A stretch of 64,000 nucleotides of DNA. Origin: Nansenia antarctica (lineage: Eukaryota; Chordata; Actinopteri; Argentiniformes; Microstomatidae). Location: positions 36,261,134-36,325,133 of the forward strand of contig OZ022342.1 in the NCBI GenBank assembly GCA_963989245.1, written 5' to 3'. The position numbers were made by a program, and so were the translations under genes. Below, piece after piece: positions 22,230 to 32,640 of this stretch (its first letter is position 1; every line of letters starts with the position of its first letter). The notes below the pieces were generated by a model. That model saw only the letters and a program-made list of their open reading frames with translations. It searched no databases and was not told where the DNA came from.

Positions 22230-23687
22230 CAGTGTTTCCTCCAGGAATTTTTACATTAGTGGCGGAGAGCCCTGTCCGCGCGCAATGCATTGCGAGATTT
22301 TTTTCCTTGTGCACGCGCATGAAACGCGCACGCGCGCTCAAAACAACGACCTAATTTCAACCAAAACTAGAGGGAGGATGGCAAAAAAAAATATATTATA
22401 TACAGAATATAAACTTGTGATACCGGTTTCCATCCATCAGCTCTGAAGGTTTACGTTACTCACGGATCCAATGTCCTTCCAAACGAGCAGTCTTTGCTCC
22501 GTCTCAAACACAACAGGAAAAGTATTTCCAACTTGCGCGAGTTCTTCAACTTGCGACAGATTTTCAACTAGATGTGATGGCTATCATGTCTATCATGTCT
22601 ATCATGTCTGTCAAAATTAATAAATTAGCCATCGTCCTGGCATGATTGGGTGTTGGTTTCAACGCACCTGTTGTTTGTCCTTCCTCCGTTTGCAACAAGA
22701 AACTCTGGACCTTTTCATGAATTAAAGTGGTCTTAAAATCCAAAGTCCAAATAAAAGTAACAAACGAAAGTAATATATGTTGGTGTACATACCACAGCGC
22801 ACAGTAGCTGCTGCTTGTTCTCCCGCTGTAGTTGTAGCTGGTGGTGGTGGTACCCCGCCATAAACGTTCATGCCGTTTCGGATCGCTCATAGCCACTGCT
22901 AGCTTCAGCAATGTTTGAAGTGTCTGGGACATCTTTTTTCTTGAAAAATCCATCCATCTGTCGCTGTTTTCGTTTAATTTTTCGAAGTTATTTAACGTGA
23001 TATCTTATTTGTGCACCTAGCTAGCTAGATCAGCTTTTTGTATCTTTTAGATGGTACTACCGGTGACTTTTAGCCCGTTATTTGCGAGGAGAAAACACAG
23101 GCGCCCGAGCATTTCGGCAGGTAAGACTGCTGAGCAGGGATGGTTGAGTCTGCACGGTTCTCATGCCGGTTAAATTTTTAATAATTTTGCCATTTAGCAG
23201 ACGCTTTTATCCAAAGCGACTTACAATTACGAATTACAGGGACATTCCCCCTGGAGTAACTGAGGGCTAAGTGCCTTACCCAAGGGCACACTAGTAGTGG
23301 TGTGGCTTCAGGCGGGATTTGAACTCACAACCTTCCGATCCCAAGTCCAACTCACTATCCACTAGACCACCACTACCCCCACACACACATTTAGACCAAT
23401 CAGGAGTAGCCCTTGTGTCACGTCGTCAACTGAATGTTTAATGTCATTAATCTGATTTTGGATCAGCGGTTAGAGAGAGATGGGCGTGGATTTAGGTGCA
23501 CTTTTAGTCAACATCCATTATAGCGCTGATCTAGGATCAGATATATTTTAATCAGCTAAAATGTTCAGAGGTGGATTATTATTATTTTTTATTTTTATTT
23601 TATTTTTTGTGGACTGAATCAATTAGTGGCGGAGGAAATTCATTCGTGGCGGCCCGCCACCAATAAATGCATATAGAGGAAACACTG
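22230..23687. mobile_element. Nonautonomous hAT element inserted in the MADF exon (duplication ACTCAG)
   Basis: Ends CAGTGTTTCCTC and GAGGAAACACTG are flanked by ACTCAG at 22224-22229 and 23688-23693. The right end (CACTG, GAGGAAA, TATATGCAT, then GGCGG-rich) matches the autonomous-type hAT end at 1934-1977, its likely source. Six duplicated bases are seen rather than the eight usual for hAT. A tRNA-SINE lies inside at 23180-23380. Confidence 0.82.
23180..23380 (-). mobile_element. tRNA-derived SINE with L2-type tail, copy 1
   Basis: On the minus strand the head reads GGTGGTCTAGTGGATAG (A-box-like) and GGTTGTGAGTTCAAATCC (B box). A body follows, then the tail TGTAAGTCGCTTTGGATAAA. The tail matches the 3' end of the L2 LINE at 27432-28415. 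Confidence 0.85.
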
Positions 23688-23693
23688 ACTCAG

Positions 23694-23816
23694 GGACCAA
23701 TTCAGCAAGTACAAAAACAAGCAAAAAAGTCTCCCCAGTGGCTCGGCTGCAATTGCACAGAGGGAGTGGAAATACGAGATCATGGCATTTGTGATACCTC
23801 ATCAACAAACTCGGAC
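23694..23816 (+). CDS. Harbinger MADF-BESS protein, exon 2, part after the hAT insertion
   Basis: Resumes exactly in frame after the duplicated ACTCAG: RDQFSKYKNKQKSLPSGS, then REWKYEIMAFVIPH, completing the MADF domain. It ends at a GTGAGC donor in phase 2. Splicing to 23941 keeps the frame (TSNGNLNLNEPQ). Confidence 0.82.
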
Positions 23817-23940
23817 GTGAGCTATTAGTTAGCCTAATATTATACTTAACTCAAATATGTGTTCATTTAACTTCCATGCTGGCTATTATGTTATAATGTA
23901 TACAATTAGTAATATACATGATTTTTCTCCCCGTTTGTAG

Positions 23941-24024
23941 TTCAAATGGCAACTTGAACCTCAATGAACCTCAATGTTCATGGGAGACTGAAACATCGCC
24001 TTCCTGTCTCCTTCCTGTGCACGA
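23941..24024 (+). CDS. Harbinger MADF-BESS protein, exon 3 (linker)
   Basis: Acceptor TTTGTAG precedes 23941 and a GTGAGT donor follows 24024. It encodes a Ser/Glu-rich linker (NEPQCSWETETSPSC). Both junction phases fit the neighbouring exons, the main evidence since linkers are not conserved. Confidence 0.7.
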
Positions 24025-24065
24025 GTGAGTTCTGGCGAATAGTAGTACACCGTCTTCCTACATTA

Positions 24066-24130
24066 AATGCAATTATTGTAAGTCGCTTTGGATAAAAGCA
24101 TCTGCTAAATTACTAATGTAATGTAAATGT
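24066..24130 (+). repeat. L2/SINE-type 3' tail fragment
   Basis: TTGTAAGTCGCTTTGGATAA and following bases end in (TGTAA)-like repeats. This is the same tail as the SINEs, here without a head, in intron 3 of the MADF-BESS gene. Confidence 0.65.
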
Positions 24131-24161
24131 AATGTGATAGTGATGTAGGCATATCTGCAAG

Positions 24162-24549
24162 GTATGAAGAAGCGGAAACCAGAGGACAGAGTCCACCACC
24201 CAGTCAACTCCCGCCCAGTTCAACTCACAGACTGGCCTTTACAGGACAGAAAAGGCGCAGAGCAACTTCCTCATCAACATCAATGCCAACCCTAGGTGAC
24301 ACAGAAGCCAGGCTGCTAAAGATACTAGAGGAACCATCCCAGCCTCCACATGTGCCTCAAGAGAATGATGAGATGTACTACTTTGCTATGAGTATTGTTC
24401 CTATGCTGAATAGTTTGAGCCTCAGGGGGAGACGTGTTGCACGTTTGCGCATTGTTAGCATGTTAGACGAGTTTGCCCACATAGAAGCACAAAACCAAAC
24501 AGAGTCTGACACAGCCAGGTGGTCTGGAGAATGTAACACTTATTCTGCT

Positions 24550-24555
<6 letters not shown>
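24162..24555 (+). CDS. Harbinger MADF-BESS protein, exon 4 (BESS motif, stop)
   Basis: After the acceptor CTGCAAG the frame runs without interruption through a basic patch (GQKRRRATSSS) to the BESS motif, DEMYYFAMSIVPMLNSLSL followed by the RRVARLRIVSMLDEF helix. It stops with TAA at 24553-24555. BESS mediates protein contacts in MADF-BESS proteins, probably with the transposase. Apart from the hAT insertion in exon 2 the gene is undamaged. Confidence 0.82.
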
Positions 24556-24595
<40 letters not shown>

Positions 24596-24952
24596 TTTAT
24601 TTGTATAGCATTTGTATAGCTTTTCCTGCAAACGTTGCTTTAATCATTATATAATCTTAATTTAATTATTTTGTAACTTAAATGCAATATTAAAAGATGG
24701 GTTTTTATAATCTTAACTTAATTATTTAGTCAATTAAAGGCAATATTTTTTTCTGCTTTTTTTTGTGCTTCTATGTGGGCAAACTCGTCTAACATGCTAA
24801 CAATGAGCAACGTTTTTAGTCTTGACTTGAACATATTTGCTGAGGTTGCGGGCTACAGTGTTCAAAGTGTATTTCACTGCTATATAATCGAAATACCGGT
24901 ATGTTCTACCTATTTGTAAGTATTTATTGATAATAAAATTGGCCATTGTTAC

Positions 24953-25250
24953 CTCAAAGTCACTGCCAGCCGTTGCGCTGGCTCTATGGAGTCCCTGTAC
25001 TTTGTGTTGATTCTTCTAAGTGCAGGGCCAGCTATGGCGAGCAGGTGGTCCATCTGGTTAGGGGTCATCCGAAAGTACTCCCGGTACCTTTGTTCATCCA
25101 GCTGGAGCTCTTGGACCAGATGATAGAAAGCTCCCTGCTCTCTTCTCCTCTGGTTCAAGGGATGAACCCACCATCTTCTCCCTCTTCCTCTTCTCTGAAA
25201 CCTTTGGAGGAGTAAAAGAAGAGCCAGTGCTCTCCTGCGATTATAAGCAG
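24953..25250 (-). CDS. Harbinger DDE transposase, exon 1
   Basis: Encodes the conserved N-terminal region RRWWVHPLNQRRREQGAFYH, then RYREYFRMTPNQMDHLL and SIEPAQRLAVTLR, ending at a donor (TTTGAG then GTAAC) in phase 2. Exon 2 starts at 22114 with G TTC CTG, keeping the frame. The upstream limit near 25250 is uncertain because no in-frame ATG precedes RRALALLL clearly. Exons 2-4 of the MADF-BESS gene lie inside this intron on the opposite strand. Confidence 0.78.
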
Positions 25251-26231
25251 CTGCCAGAGATGGGAAGAAGAGAAAAAGTATATTCCCAATGTAATTGTAA
25301 TTGGTGTATTTATTTATTTATTTATTTATTATAACACTGAGGACGTTTAGATACATATCCATTTAGCACACATACACATTTTGTTGTAGGCTATATTCTG
25401 TTCTAATGGGTGATGCTTTCCTGAAGTAAAAAAGAAAAAGCTAGCATACACAATTACGTTACTCTGAGGTACTTTTACTAGAGGGTTTTTTTGTCCTGTG
25501 GTAGGCTACCTGCTTCAGTCCCATGGACAGCTCCAAGTACGACATTCAGCTCTATGTCAATACAACCCAACTTGTGTCCTCAATAAGTTTATTAAAACCG
25601 CTAGCAGATGTGGATAAATCAAGCTATACGTACCCATAATTGATGAAAGAGATGTAAGAGAATGTAGGTGCTCTCCTGATCCAGAAATTCCCGCTATGAA
25701 CGTCTCTGTTAATAACCGAGCGCTCCGAGCGCTTCGCGGGCTCTCGGTGGAGCGAGCGCTCGGTGGAGCATATGACAGTATGACAATTCATACTTGACTG
25801 GGGTCACACTTTATTCCCTTATAGATGATCCACAGCTGCTCAAACTATCAACTGCAACTCTGTTGATACAGTATGTAACTAGATTTATGGTTAAGGATAG
25901 GGTTAGATTTAAGGTTAGGGCAAGGTTTAGGATTAGTGGTTAGTTAGTTGAAATGTTGTTGACAGTTAGTTGAACATCTACTGAACTAACAACTATCTAT
26001 TTGGGAATATGTAAATAAAATATTACCCTGATTGGAAAATGTTCTGTATGATGTTGTTATTGTTGTGGACATATTGCAGTCAAGGGTGACATTATTCCCG
26101 TATACAAAAAATGACAGTGGAGCAGGTAGAACGTTGACGGTGACGCAACGCAGTAGGTGGAGCTTGGACAACGGGAAGTTGACGCAACGCCGATGGCGAG
26201 GTGACGCAACGCAGTAGGTGGAGCTTGGCCG
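25251..26231. other. Harbinger right subterminal region
   Basis: No ORF. Repeated GACGCAACGC-type motifs lie near the terminus (26127-26215), matching those of the derivative at 57135-57220. A GC-rich palindromic patch (CGAGCGCTCC...) lies at 25718-25768. Confidence 0.6.
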
Positions 26232-26457
26232 TTAGGGTGTTCATCCCCCTGGCTGTGTTCATCCCCCCGAACAACAGTGTGCTAATCAAGCTCACACCCA
26301 GCAGCCCCCTCCCTCCCCAAGCGTCAGGCAGGTGTTAAACCTGTACCCTGTTACCAGTGACAGCAGCTGCAGCCCAAAACCCTGGCCGCCTGAATTCCAA
26401 CACCTTTTGGCTGTCATTCCCCCTCCTCATGTAATAACTACCAGGCTGTCAACACTT

Positions 26458-26572
26458 AAGCAATATCACACGAGAGGGAGGCTGTTATACTGAATATCAG
26501 CACAGTTGTGATTCGGTCGTAGGTACGAGGCTGCAGTATAACAGCATGACCTCAAGTGTGATATTGCTTTTA
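26458..26572. repeat. MITE-like hairpin
   Basis: AAGCAATATCACAC at 26458 pairs with GTGTGATATTGCTT at 26558-26571, and inner GCTGTTATACTG pairs with CAGTATAACAGC. A related AT-rich stretch around 26810-26870 shares a block with 4578-4615. Confidence 0.65.
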
Positions 26573-27135
26573 TACAACAGTTCTACAGTGCCATTTATTA
26601 GTTAACAGTAATAAGCGACAACATATTATGATTTGTTTGTTTATTTAATCATTTGTTTTGGCTCCGCCAACAAAAAATAGTTCCGCAATGGAACTTCAAC
26701 TGGACTGTTGCCTAGTAACCTGAACACAAACATGTAGTCTAATTAACGGTCATTTAGTAGAACACCTGTGCGGCGGAGTGATGCATATAGTTAAAAGTCC
26801 CAGTGCTGTTATACTGTATATCGGCACACAGGGAATGCCTCTTGTCCAATCAAATTACTTAGTCGGAACTAACTGTTGTATAAAGCCCTGTAACCTTTCA
26901 TCTCGTCTGTTCACTGCTCCCGTGCTTGTCATGAACCCAGAGCCTGCTGAGTGAGAGGGGGATGAAAAGAGAGGTAGGTAGGTAAAGAGCCTTCTGAGTG
27001 AGAGGGGGATGAAAAGAGAGGTAGGTAAAGGGACTCGTATAGACTATGCAGAGTGAGACGGGCTGGGTGGTGGATGTTATCTGAATGTGACCAAGTTACG
27101 TTTTTTACATGGAATTGATTCATCATTTGTAGCTA

Positions 27136-27400
27136 GCGGGGGCAGCAGGTAGCGTAGTTAGAGAGGCCGGCTCGCAATCGGAAGGTCGCTGGTTCGATCC
27201 CCGCCTCAGGGGGGGGGCTGCATGTGAGCTGGTGACTGGAGGGTTGCTGGCATCATATCTAAGGTGTCCTAGCACTGCTGTTGTGCCCTTGATCAAGGCA
27301 ATTAACCCCAAATTGCTCCAGGGGCACTGACCATGGCTGACCCTGTGCCTAGAGAAAAAAAAGACATTTTGTTGTCCTCGTCGTGCAACGACAAAAATAT
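27136..27400 (+). mobile_element. tRNA-derived SINE of a second type
   Basis: The head GGGGGCAGCAGGTAGCGTAG (A-box region) and GGTTCGATCCC (B box) are followed by a body and a distinct tail with GTCCTCGTCGTGCAACGAC. It lacks the L2-type tail, so it probably uses another LINE. Confidence 0.75.
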
Positions 27401-27431
27401 TTAATTTAATCTAGCTGTGCCTCAGTTGTTC

Positions 27432-28415
27432 ATTTACATTTACCTGTTTGGCATTTAGCAGACGCCTTATTCCAAAGCGACTTACAATCAATACATTTGA
27501 CTAAGCAAGTGAATCATCAATCCACCAGTCGTAGCAGGAAGAGTAATCCAGCTCAGGCCCGGGGCCATTGATAGAAGGATAGACATTTTTATTTAGACAC
27601 TGGAGAAACAGAGTAATCAGTACAAGGGGGGCAAATAGAAGTTTTTAGGGGACACAGTAGAGGGGAAAAGCGGGTGTCTTCAGGAGACGCAGTGCTGGGG
27701 GGCAGTAGATGTCTCAGGAGGAGCAGTTAAGGTGTAACCTGAAGAGATGGGTCTTCAGTCTACGACGGAAGATGGGTAGTGACTCTGCAGTTCTGACAGC
27801 CGTGGGAAGCTCATTCCACCAGCGGGGAGCCAGTGTTGTGAAGAGACGTGATCGGGCAGCATGACTGCCGTGTTGGTGTAGAGGTGGTGGGGCCAGTCGG
27901 CCAGCCGAGGTGGAGGAGCGGAGTGAACGGGCTGGAGTTTGGGGGGTGACCATTTCCTTCAGGTAGGCAGGGGCTGTCCCTTTAGCTGCCTGATATGCAA
28001 GCACCAGGGTCTTGAATCTGATGCGAGCTGCTATCGGGAGCCAGTGCAGAGTGCGAAGGAGAGGGGTGACATAAGAGTATTTGGGGAGGTTGAACACCAG
28101 ACGGGCAGCAGCGTTCTGGATGAGCTGCAGAGGTCTGATGGCGGAGGCCGGGAGCCCAGCCAGGAGTACGTTGCAGTAATCAAGGCGGGAGATGACCAGT
28201 GCCTGGGTCAAGAGTTGCGCTGCTTCTCTGGTGAGGAATGGTCGTATCCTTCTTATGTTGTAAAGGAAGAATCTGCAGGAGCGAGTAGTTGCTGCAATGT
28301 TCTTCGCACACGATAGTCGGTTGTCCAGGATCACTCCAAGGTTTTTGGCTGTCAGGGAGGGGGTTACAGTAGAGTACAGAGAGCAGGTAGTTGAATAGAA
28401 GTCAGTTTCGGCCAA
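27432..28415 (-). mobile_element. L2-clade LINE, 5'-truncated
   Basis: Includes the RT C-terminal region and a 3' UTR ending TGTAAGTCGCTTTGGAATAA and GCGTCTGCTAAATG near 27440-27490. That end is shared with the SINEs at 23180 and 32201. Truncated at about 28415. Confidence 0.85.
27714..28415 (-). pseudogene. L2 reverse transcriptase, C-terminal 233 residues
   Basis: Shows the thumb/connection region typical of L2: KNLGVILDNRLS, SRLDYCNVLLAGLP, IQNAAARLVFN, LHWLPIAARIRFK, then WWNELPTAVRTAESL and the C-terminal FRRRLKTHLFRL. Fingers, palm and endonuclease are missing through 5' truncation. The remaining frame is intact. Confidence 0.88.
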
Positions 28416-28482
28416 CAGGCTTCCTGGATGCCGTTTCTGACAGTAGTTTTGTTTTAATGCCCCGATAACATATGGTGTGCTA

Positions 28483-29762
28483 CAGGCACGTGCCGTGAGC
28501 TTTTAGATTGGGTAAGCATAAGATATAGAAATACACATAAACATACACGCTATCAGTGAACGCAGTTTCAAGGAAATGCAATTTTGATGCCCTAGAACCC
28601 GCTAATAAACTGTAGGGTCACTTTGTGATCAGATTACCAAAAACTAAAAAAACAGTTGCCAGTTTCGACTATATCAGGGGTGCTCATTGTTCAATCTTTT
28701 TTGAACTAAGATCTTTTCAAGTAGCCAACCTGCTGAAATCTACAAGTCCAGTTTCAACATCGCAAACGCACACACACACAACACAGACACACACCGTTTC
28801 CATCCTCCATAGTAAACTCACAACACACTTTCTTTTCACACTTTTGTCACACAGGCACTTGACATCACATCACAAACCCTCTCTCTCTATCTCTCTCAAA
28901 CACTTTTGGTCCAGAACCACTGGCACGGACAGCGACATTAGGCCAATCTCAGCGATTGATTAAGCAGCTCTCTCTCCAAACACAACGACACAGGCCGACA
29001 TTCAAAGGTAAAAGCAGAGGAAGTCTTAAATAAGAAGCCATAACCAGCAGCACAGCAGTACTCAAACCATATAAACAAGCACAGATTGCCACCAGCCTCG
29101 CGAATCATATAAATCATATAAACCGCTCATACCAGGCTTGCTGGAACCCCCTAGCGACTCTCCCTTTCTGGGTGTGAAGATCGGTGAGCGGTGGCTTCGG
29201 GCGGCCTTTAGCCAGTCCAGTCCAGTCTACGAAATCCCTTTAGGTCGCTGACAGTAATGTCCATATTCACAAAATCAAGCAAGTTATCCTTATTGATTAT
29301 TATTATTTAGATCGTTTGAGCTAGCTAGCATAAGCTATTCTGCCGGGCGAGAGAAAGTAAGGTGAAATGTTAAGTGAACTTGAAAGTGATAAGAGCCAAT
29401 CAGTAGCTCTTATCGGAATGAACGAACTACTGATTGGCTGGTAAGCATGCTTACCCTGGCCACATTAAACAGCGGGCTGAGGCATCGGAAAAAATAAAAA
29501 AGCCATTTTCACGCATTCGAATGTACGCGAGGGAAAGCAGAGAGAGAAGTGCTTATAATGCAATGCAAGCAAGCGAGTGCTTACTCCTGCAGGTGGCGCC
29601 AAAATGAATGACTCCTGCTGCCCTGGGACCTAAAATACGACTATTTTAATGAAAACAAACAAACGGTTACATGCACTTTTATTTTAATATTTTCACTGTC
29701 CTTTTTTATTTTTTCGTTGGGTAAGCACTGCTTACTATGCTTATATGGACGACACGTCCTTG
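28483..29762. mobile_element. Nonautonomous hAT-like element (TSD GTGTGCTA)
   Basis: Flanked by GTGTGCTA at 28475-28482 and 29763-29770. Ends CAGGCACGTGCC and (complement) CAAGGACGTGTC form an imperfect terminal inverted repeat. GGGTAAGCA motifs recur near both ends. No coding sequence. Confidence 0.7.
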
Positions 29763-29962
29763 GTGTGCTAACACCACTGGGCCAGTGGACAGCAATGCCA
29801 CCAGTGTCCAGAAAGCCTGAGAAGAATGATGCCCATTGCCCACTCATATTCCACTTCCAGTAATATAAAAAAAAAATAAGTTAAACAAAGTGCTCTTTTG
29901 TTGTTTTTGTGTTCCCTTCTGGTTAAGTAAAAACAGCTACTCATTCCTATTTAATAGGATTT

Positions 29963-30498
29963 GGTGCAAGATCTCCAGGGACCCGACCCACCCTGGGCAC
30001 GTACACTTTATCAGGCTGCCCTCGAAAAGGAGGTACAGGACCCCGGCCGCTAAGACAAACAGACTGAAGAACTGCTTCTACCACAGGGCCGTCAAGGCCC
30101 TGAACACAGCAAAGGCCTAAGTTCTGGGCCCAGGACAGTCTGGACGGATTGTATGGCAGCTAGTGCTGAGGCACAAACATGTACATTTCAAGCCTGCAAA
30201 CTGTGACACTTTAAATAACGTGAAAAAATACTTTTGTGCAATATGACAACCCTAGTTGACTATCTGTGCAGTATAGTACAGTGGATTGTGTACATAGCCT
30301 TTATTTATGTAAACCAGCTCCTTACCTTCTTGTGATTTTATTCTTTTTCTAAAAGTGTTTTTTTTCCCCTTTCCTAACACCAGGGGAGCCACCCCTCCTA
30401 AATTTCGTTGTTTGGTACCTGTACTGTAGCAATGACAATAAAGTCCGTAAAGTCCATTCATTCATTCATTCATTCATTCATTCATTCATTCATTCATA
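29963..30498 (+). mobile_element. Rex1/Babar-like LINE, 3' fragment
   Basis: Encodes KISRDPTHPGHVHF to NTAKA (30120), then the shared 3' UTR, AATAAAG and a (CATT)n tail at 30454-30498. Confidence 0.87.
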
Positions 30499-30631
30499 AT
30501 GTTTGGGGTTTTATGGTAAAAGCAGTTCGGGTTTTTTCAACCCCAAGTGAATTCTGTGAGGACCGTTGGGATGATGTAAGCGTGATGTGACACTTTGAGC
30601 CCCATAGGGCAGGGCAGGTATCCAAATCCAG

Positions 30632-30632
<1 letters not shown>

Positions 30633-30677
<45 letters not shown>
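30633..30677. repeat. (CA)n microsatellite
   Basis: An uninterrupted CA run of about 22 units. Confidence 0.9.
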
Positions 30678-30681
<4 letters not shown>

Positions 30682-30751
30682 CAGGCTGGAATGCTGGACT
30701 TGAGCCAGCACGTCACATAGCTGCCATAGTGACGACAAAGCGGCTCAGCCC

Positions 30752-31016
30752 TCTGTACACCTGTTACTAGACCAGCTGAGGTTCCTGTCTCACCCACTGT
30801 ACATCTGTTACTAGACCAGCTGAGGTTCCTGTCTCACCCACTGTACATCTGTTACTAGACCAGCTGAGGTTCCTGTCTCACCCTCTGTACATCTGTTACT
30901 AGACCAGCTGAGGTTCCTGTCTCACCCTCTGTACATCTGTTACTAGACCAGCTGAGGTTCCTGTCTCACCCTCTGTACATCTGTTACTAGACCAGCTGAG
31001 GTTCCTGTCTCAGCAG
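30752..31016. repeat. Minisatellite, 44-bp unit, ~6 copies
   Basis: The unit contains CTGTTACTAGACCAGCTGAG and GTTCCTGTCTCACCC. Copies differ by single bases. Confidence 0.92.
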
Positions 31017-31066
31017 AATCTCCTCTAGCCATGGGTACCAGCCAGATGCCGGTGGAAGTGCCACCT

Positions 31067-31310
31067 AACATAGACATGGTACCAGGAGGAAACACATAAC
31101 ATAGACATGGTACCAGGAGGAAACACATAACATAGACATGTTACCAGGAAGAAACACATAACATAGACATGGTACCAGGAAGAAACACATAACATAGACA
31201 TGGTACCAGGAAGAAACACATAACATAGACATGGTACCAGGAAGAAACACATAACAGACATGGTACCAGGAAGAAACACATAACATAGACATGATACCAG
31301 GAAGAAACAC
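31067..31310. repeat. Minisatellite, 31-bp unit, ~8 copies
   Basis: The unit contains ACATAGACATGGTACCAGGA and AGAAACACATA; one copy has a small deletion. Confidence 0.92.
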
Positions 31311-32200
31311 TGTGTGCAGACCATTATGTACAGTAGTACATGTAACACTGCAACATGGAACACTGCAACATGTAACACTGCAACATGGAACAAAGTGGGG
31401 CACTCTTATAGAATCTGGTGTCTCAGAGTTATGAAGACAAACTGAGGCTATATGGTGTTCAACATTGGGCAAATAAAATCTCATACTGTCCACATTTTCT
31501 GTAAGTCAGATTTCAGACTGTTTGGTTTGCAGCGACGATGGTGAGGTTCCAACCATAGCACAAAGACGGCCACATTCAGTTTCACAGTGAGAAGAGGCAA
31601 GATGAGAGTATGTGCAGTCTGGTAGTTTTACACCAGTACGTGAGCAGGCTGGTGTGGTGTGAGCTGGTTATTAGGTGAGGCCAAACACACAGGCTAATGC
31701 TAAACCTGTGGATCAAGCAGCACACCGGCTTCTTTGTTAGGTTGTTTGCTCCCAGAGCTCACATGTTTGTGCTGCTGTGGACTTTGCAAAAGCCCTTGGC
31801 GAGTGGCTGAGATTTAAAGCCAGATTCCAGAGTGAGATTCTATAAAACAATATTTCGGATTTGAAATGTATCTCGAAGAAAAGACTGGGCTCACAGGGTA
31901 AGGCGTGGCCAAACTGGGGTTGTTTTGAAATGCTGTCTTACACGTTTACCCCTCAGCCAAAAGGGAACCATCTAAGGACCTGAGCCAGGAAGTCACCGCT
32001 ATTGGCTGAAGTTTATGATTTTATAATGTTTTGACTTACTGTTTCACTGATGTCTATTGAGATGTTGTCTAGTGGCGGCTACAGCTAGCCCTTTGGCTTA
32101 ATAGTGAGATTGTGAGAGAGCTAACATTACATTGACCAGACTTTTCACTTTTTTTAAAATGCCGGTCGAGAGAGGACGCTGTCGTTGCTTGTTAATAATA
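31311..32200. other. No recognised gene
   Basis: A short tandem GCAACATG(G/T)AACACT repeat at 31345-31390; otherwise nothing identified. Confidence 0.5.
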
Positions 32201-32399
32201 AAATAATTTTGCCATTTAGCAGACGCTTTTATCCAAAGCGACTTACAATTACGAATTACAGGGACATTCCCCCTGGAGTAACTGAGGGCTAAGTGCCTTA
32301 CCCAAGGGCACACTAGTAGGGGTGTGGCTTCAGGCGGGATTTGAACTCACAACCTTCCGATCCCAAGTCCAACTCACTATCCACTAGACCACCACTACC
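32201..32399 (-). mobile_element. tRNA-derived SINE with L2-type tail, copy 2
   Basis: Nearly identical along its length to the SINE at 23180-23380 and in the same orientation; same A-box, B-box and tail. Confidence 0.87.
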
Positions 32400-32539
32400 T
32401 TCACGCTTCTCGCCCGAAATCTAGATATACTTCGAGTATACAGAGCAGATTGTCCTACAAAGACACTTAGATTTAGATTTAGTAATCTAAAAATTCATTA
32501 GACCCCTATACTTTCTTTTATTTATTTACTTTTTATTTT

Positions 32540-32640
32540 ACTACTCAATCTTTTCAGTTTGTAAAGCGTCTTTGAGTGTCTAGAAAAGCGCTATATAAGT
32601 CTAATGTATTATTATTATTTATTATTATTGTGATGGAGGA
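32540..32640 (+). repeat. Retroposon 3' tail fragment with (ATT)n
   Basis: AAAAGCGCTATATAAGTCTA followed by ATT repeats. A similar tail is at 36300-36360. The parent element is not identified. Confidence 0.55.

Larger units (their letters stand above)
10130..26231. mobile_element. PIF/Harbinger element, 16.1 kb with nested insertions (TSD TTA)
   Basis: The terminal inverted repeat CGGCCAAGCTCCACC is found at 10130 and as its complement ending at 26231, each flanked by TTA (10127-10129, 26232-26234), the TWA target of PIF/Harbinger. It contains both expected genes: a DNA-binding MADF-BESS protein on + and a DDE transposase on -. Insertions within it are a LINE fragment, a palindromic element, the hAT at 12844-19647 and the hAT at 22230-23687. 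A deletion derivative with the same ends lies at 56518-57235. Confidence 0.88.

Noticed and set aside
23180..23380. Genuine tRNA gene
   Set aside because: A and B boxes are present but the body and LINE-type tail show it is a SINE; no cloverleaf was convincing.
30752..31310. CRISPR-like regular repeats
   Set aside because: Whole units repeat without unique spacers; these are eukaryotic minisatellites.
31025..31493. Cysteine-rich repeated peptides on the minus strand
   Set aside because: Translation of the 31-bp minisatellite, not a gene.
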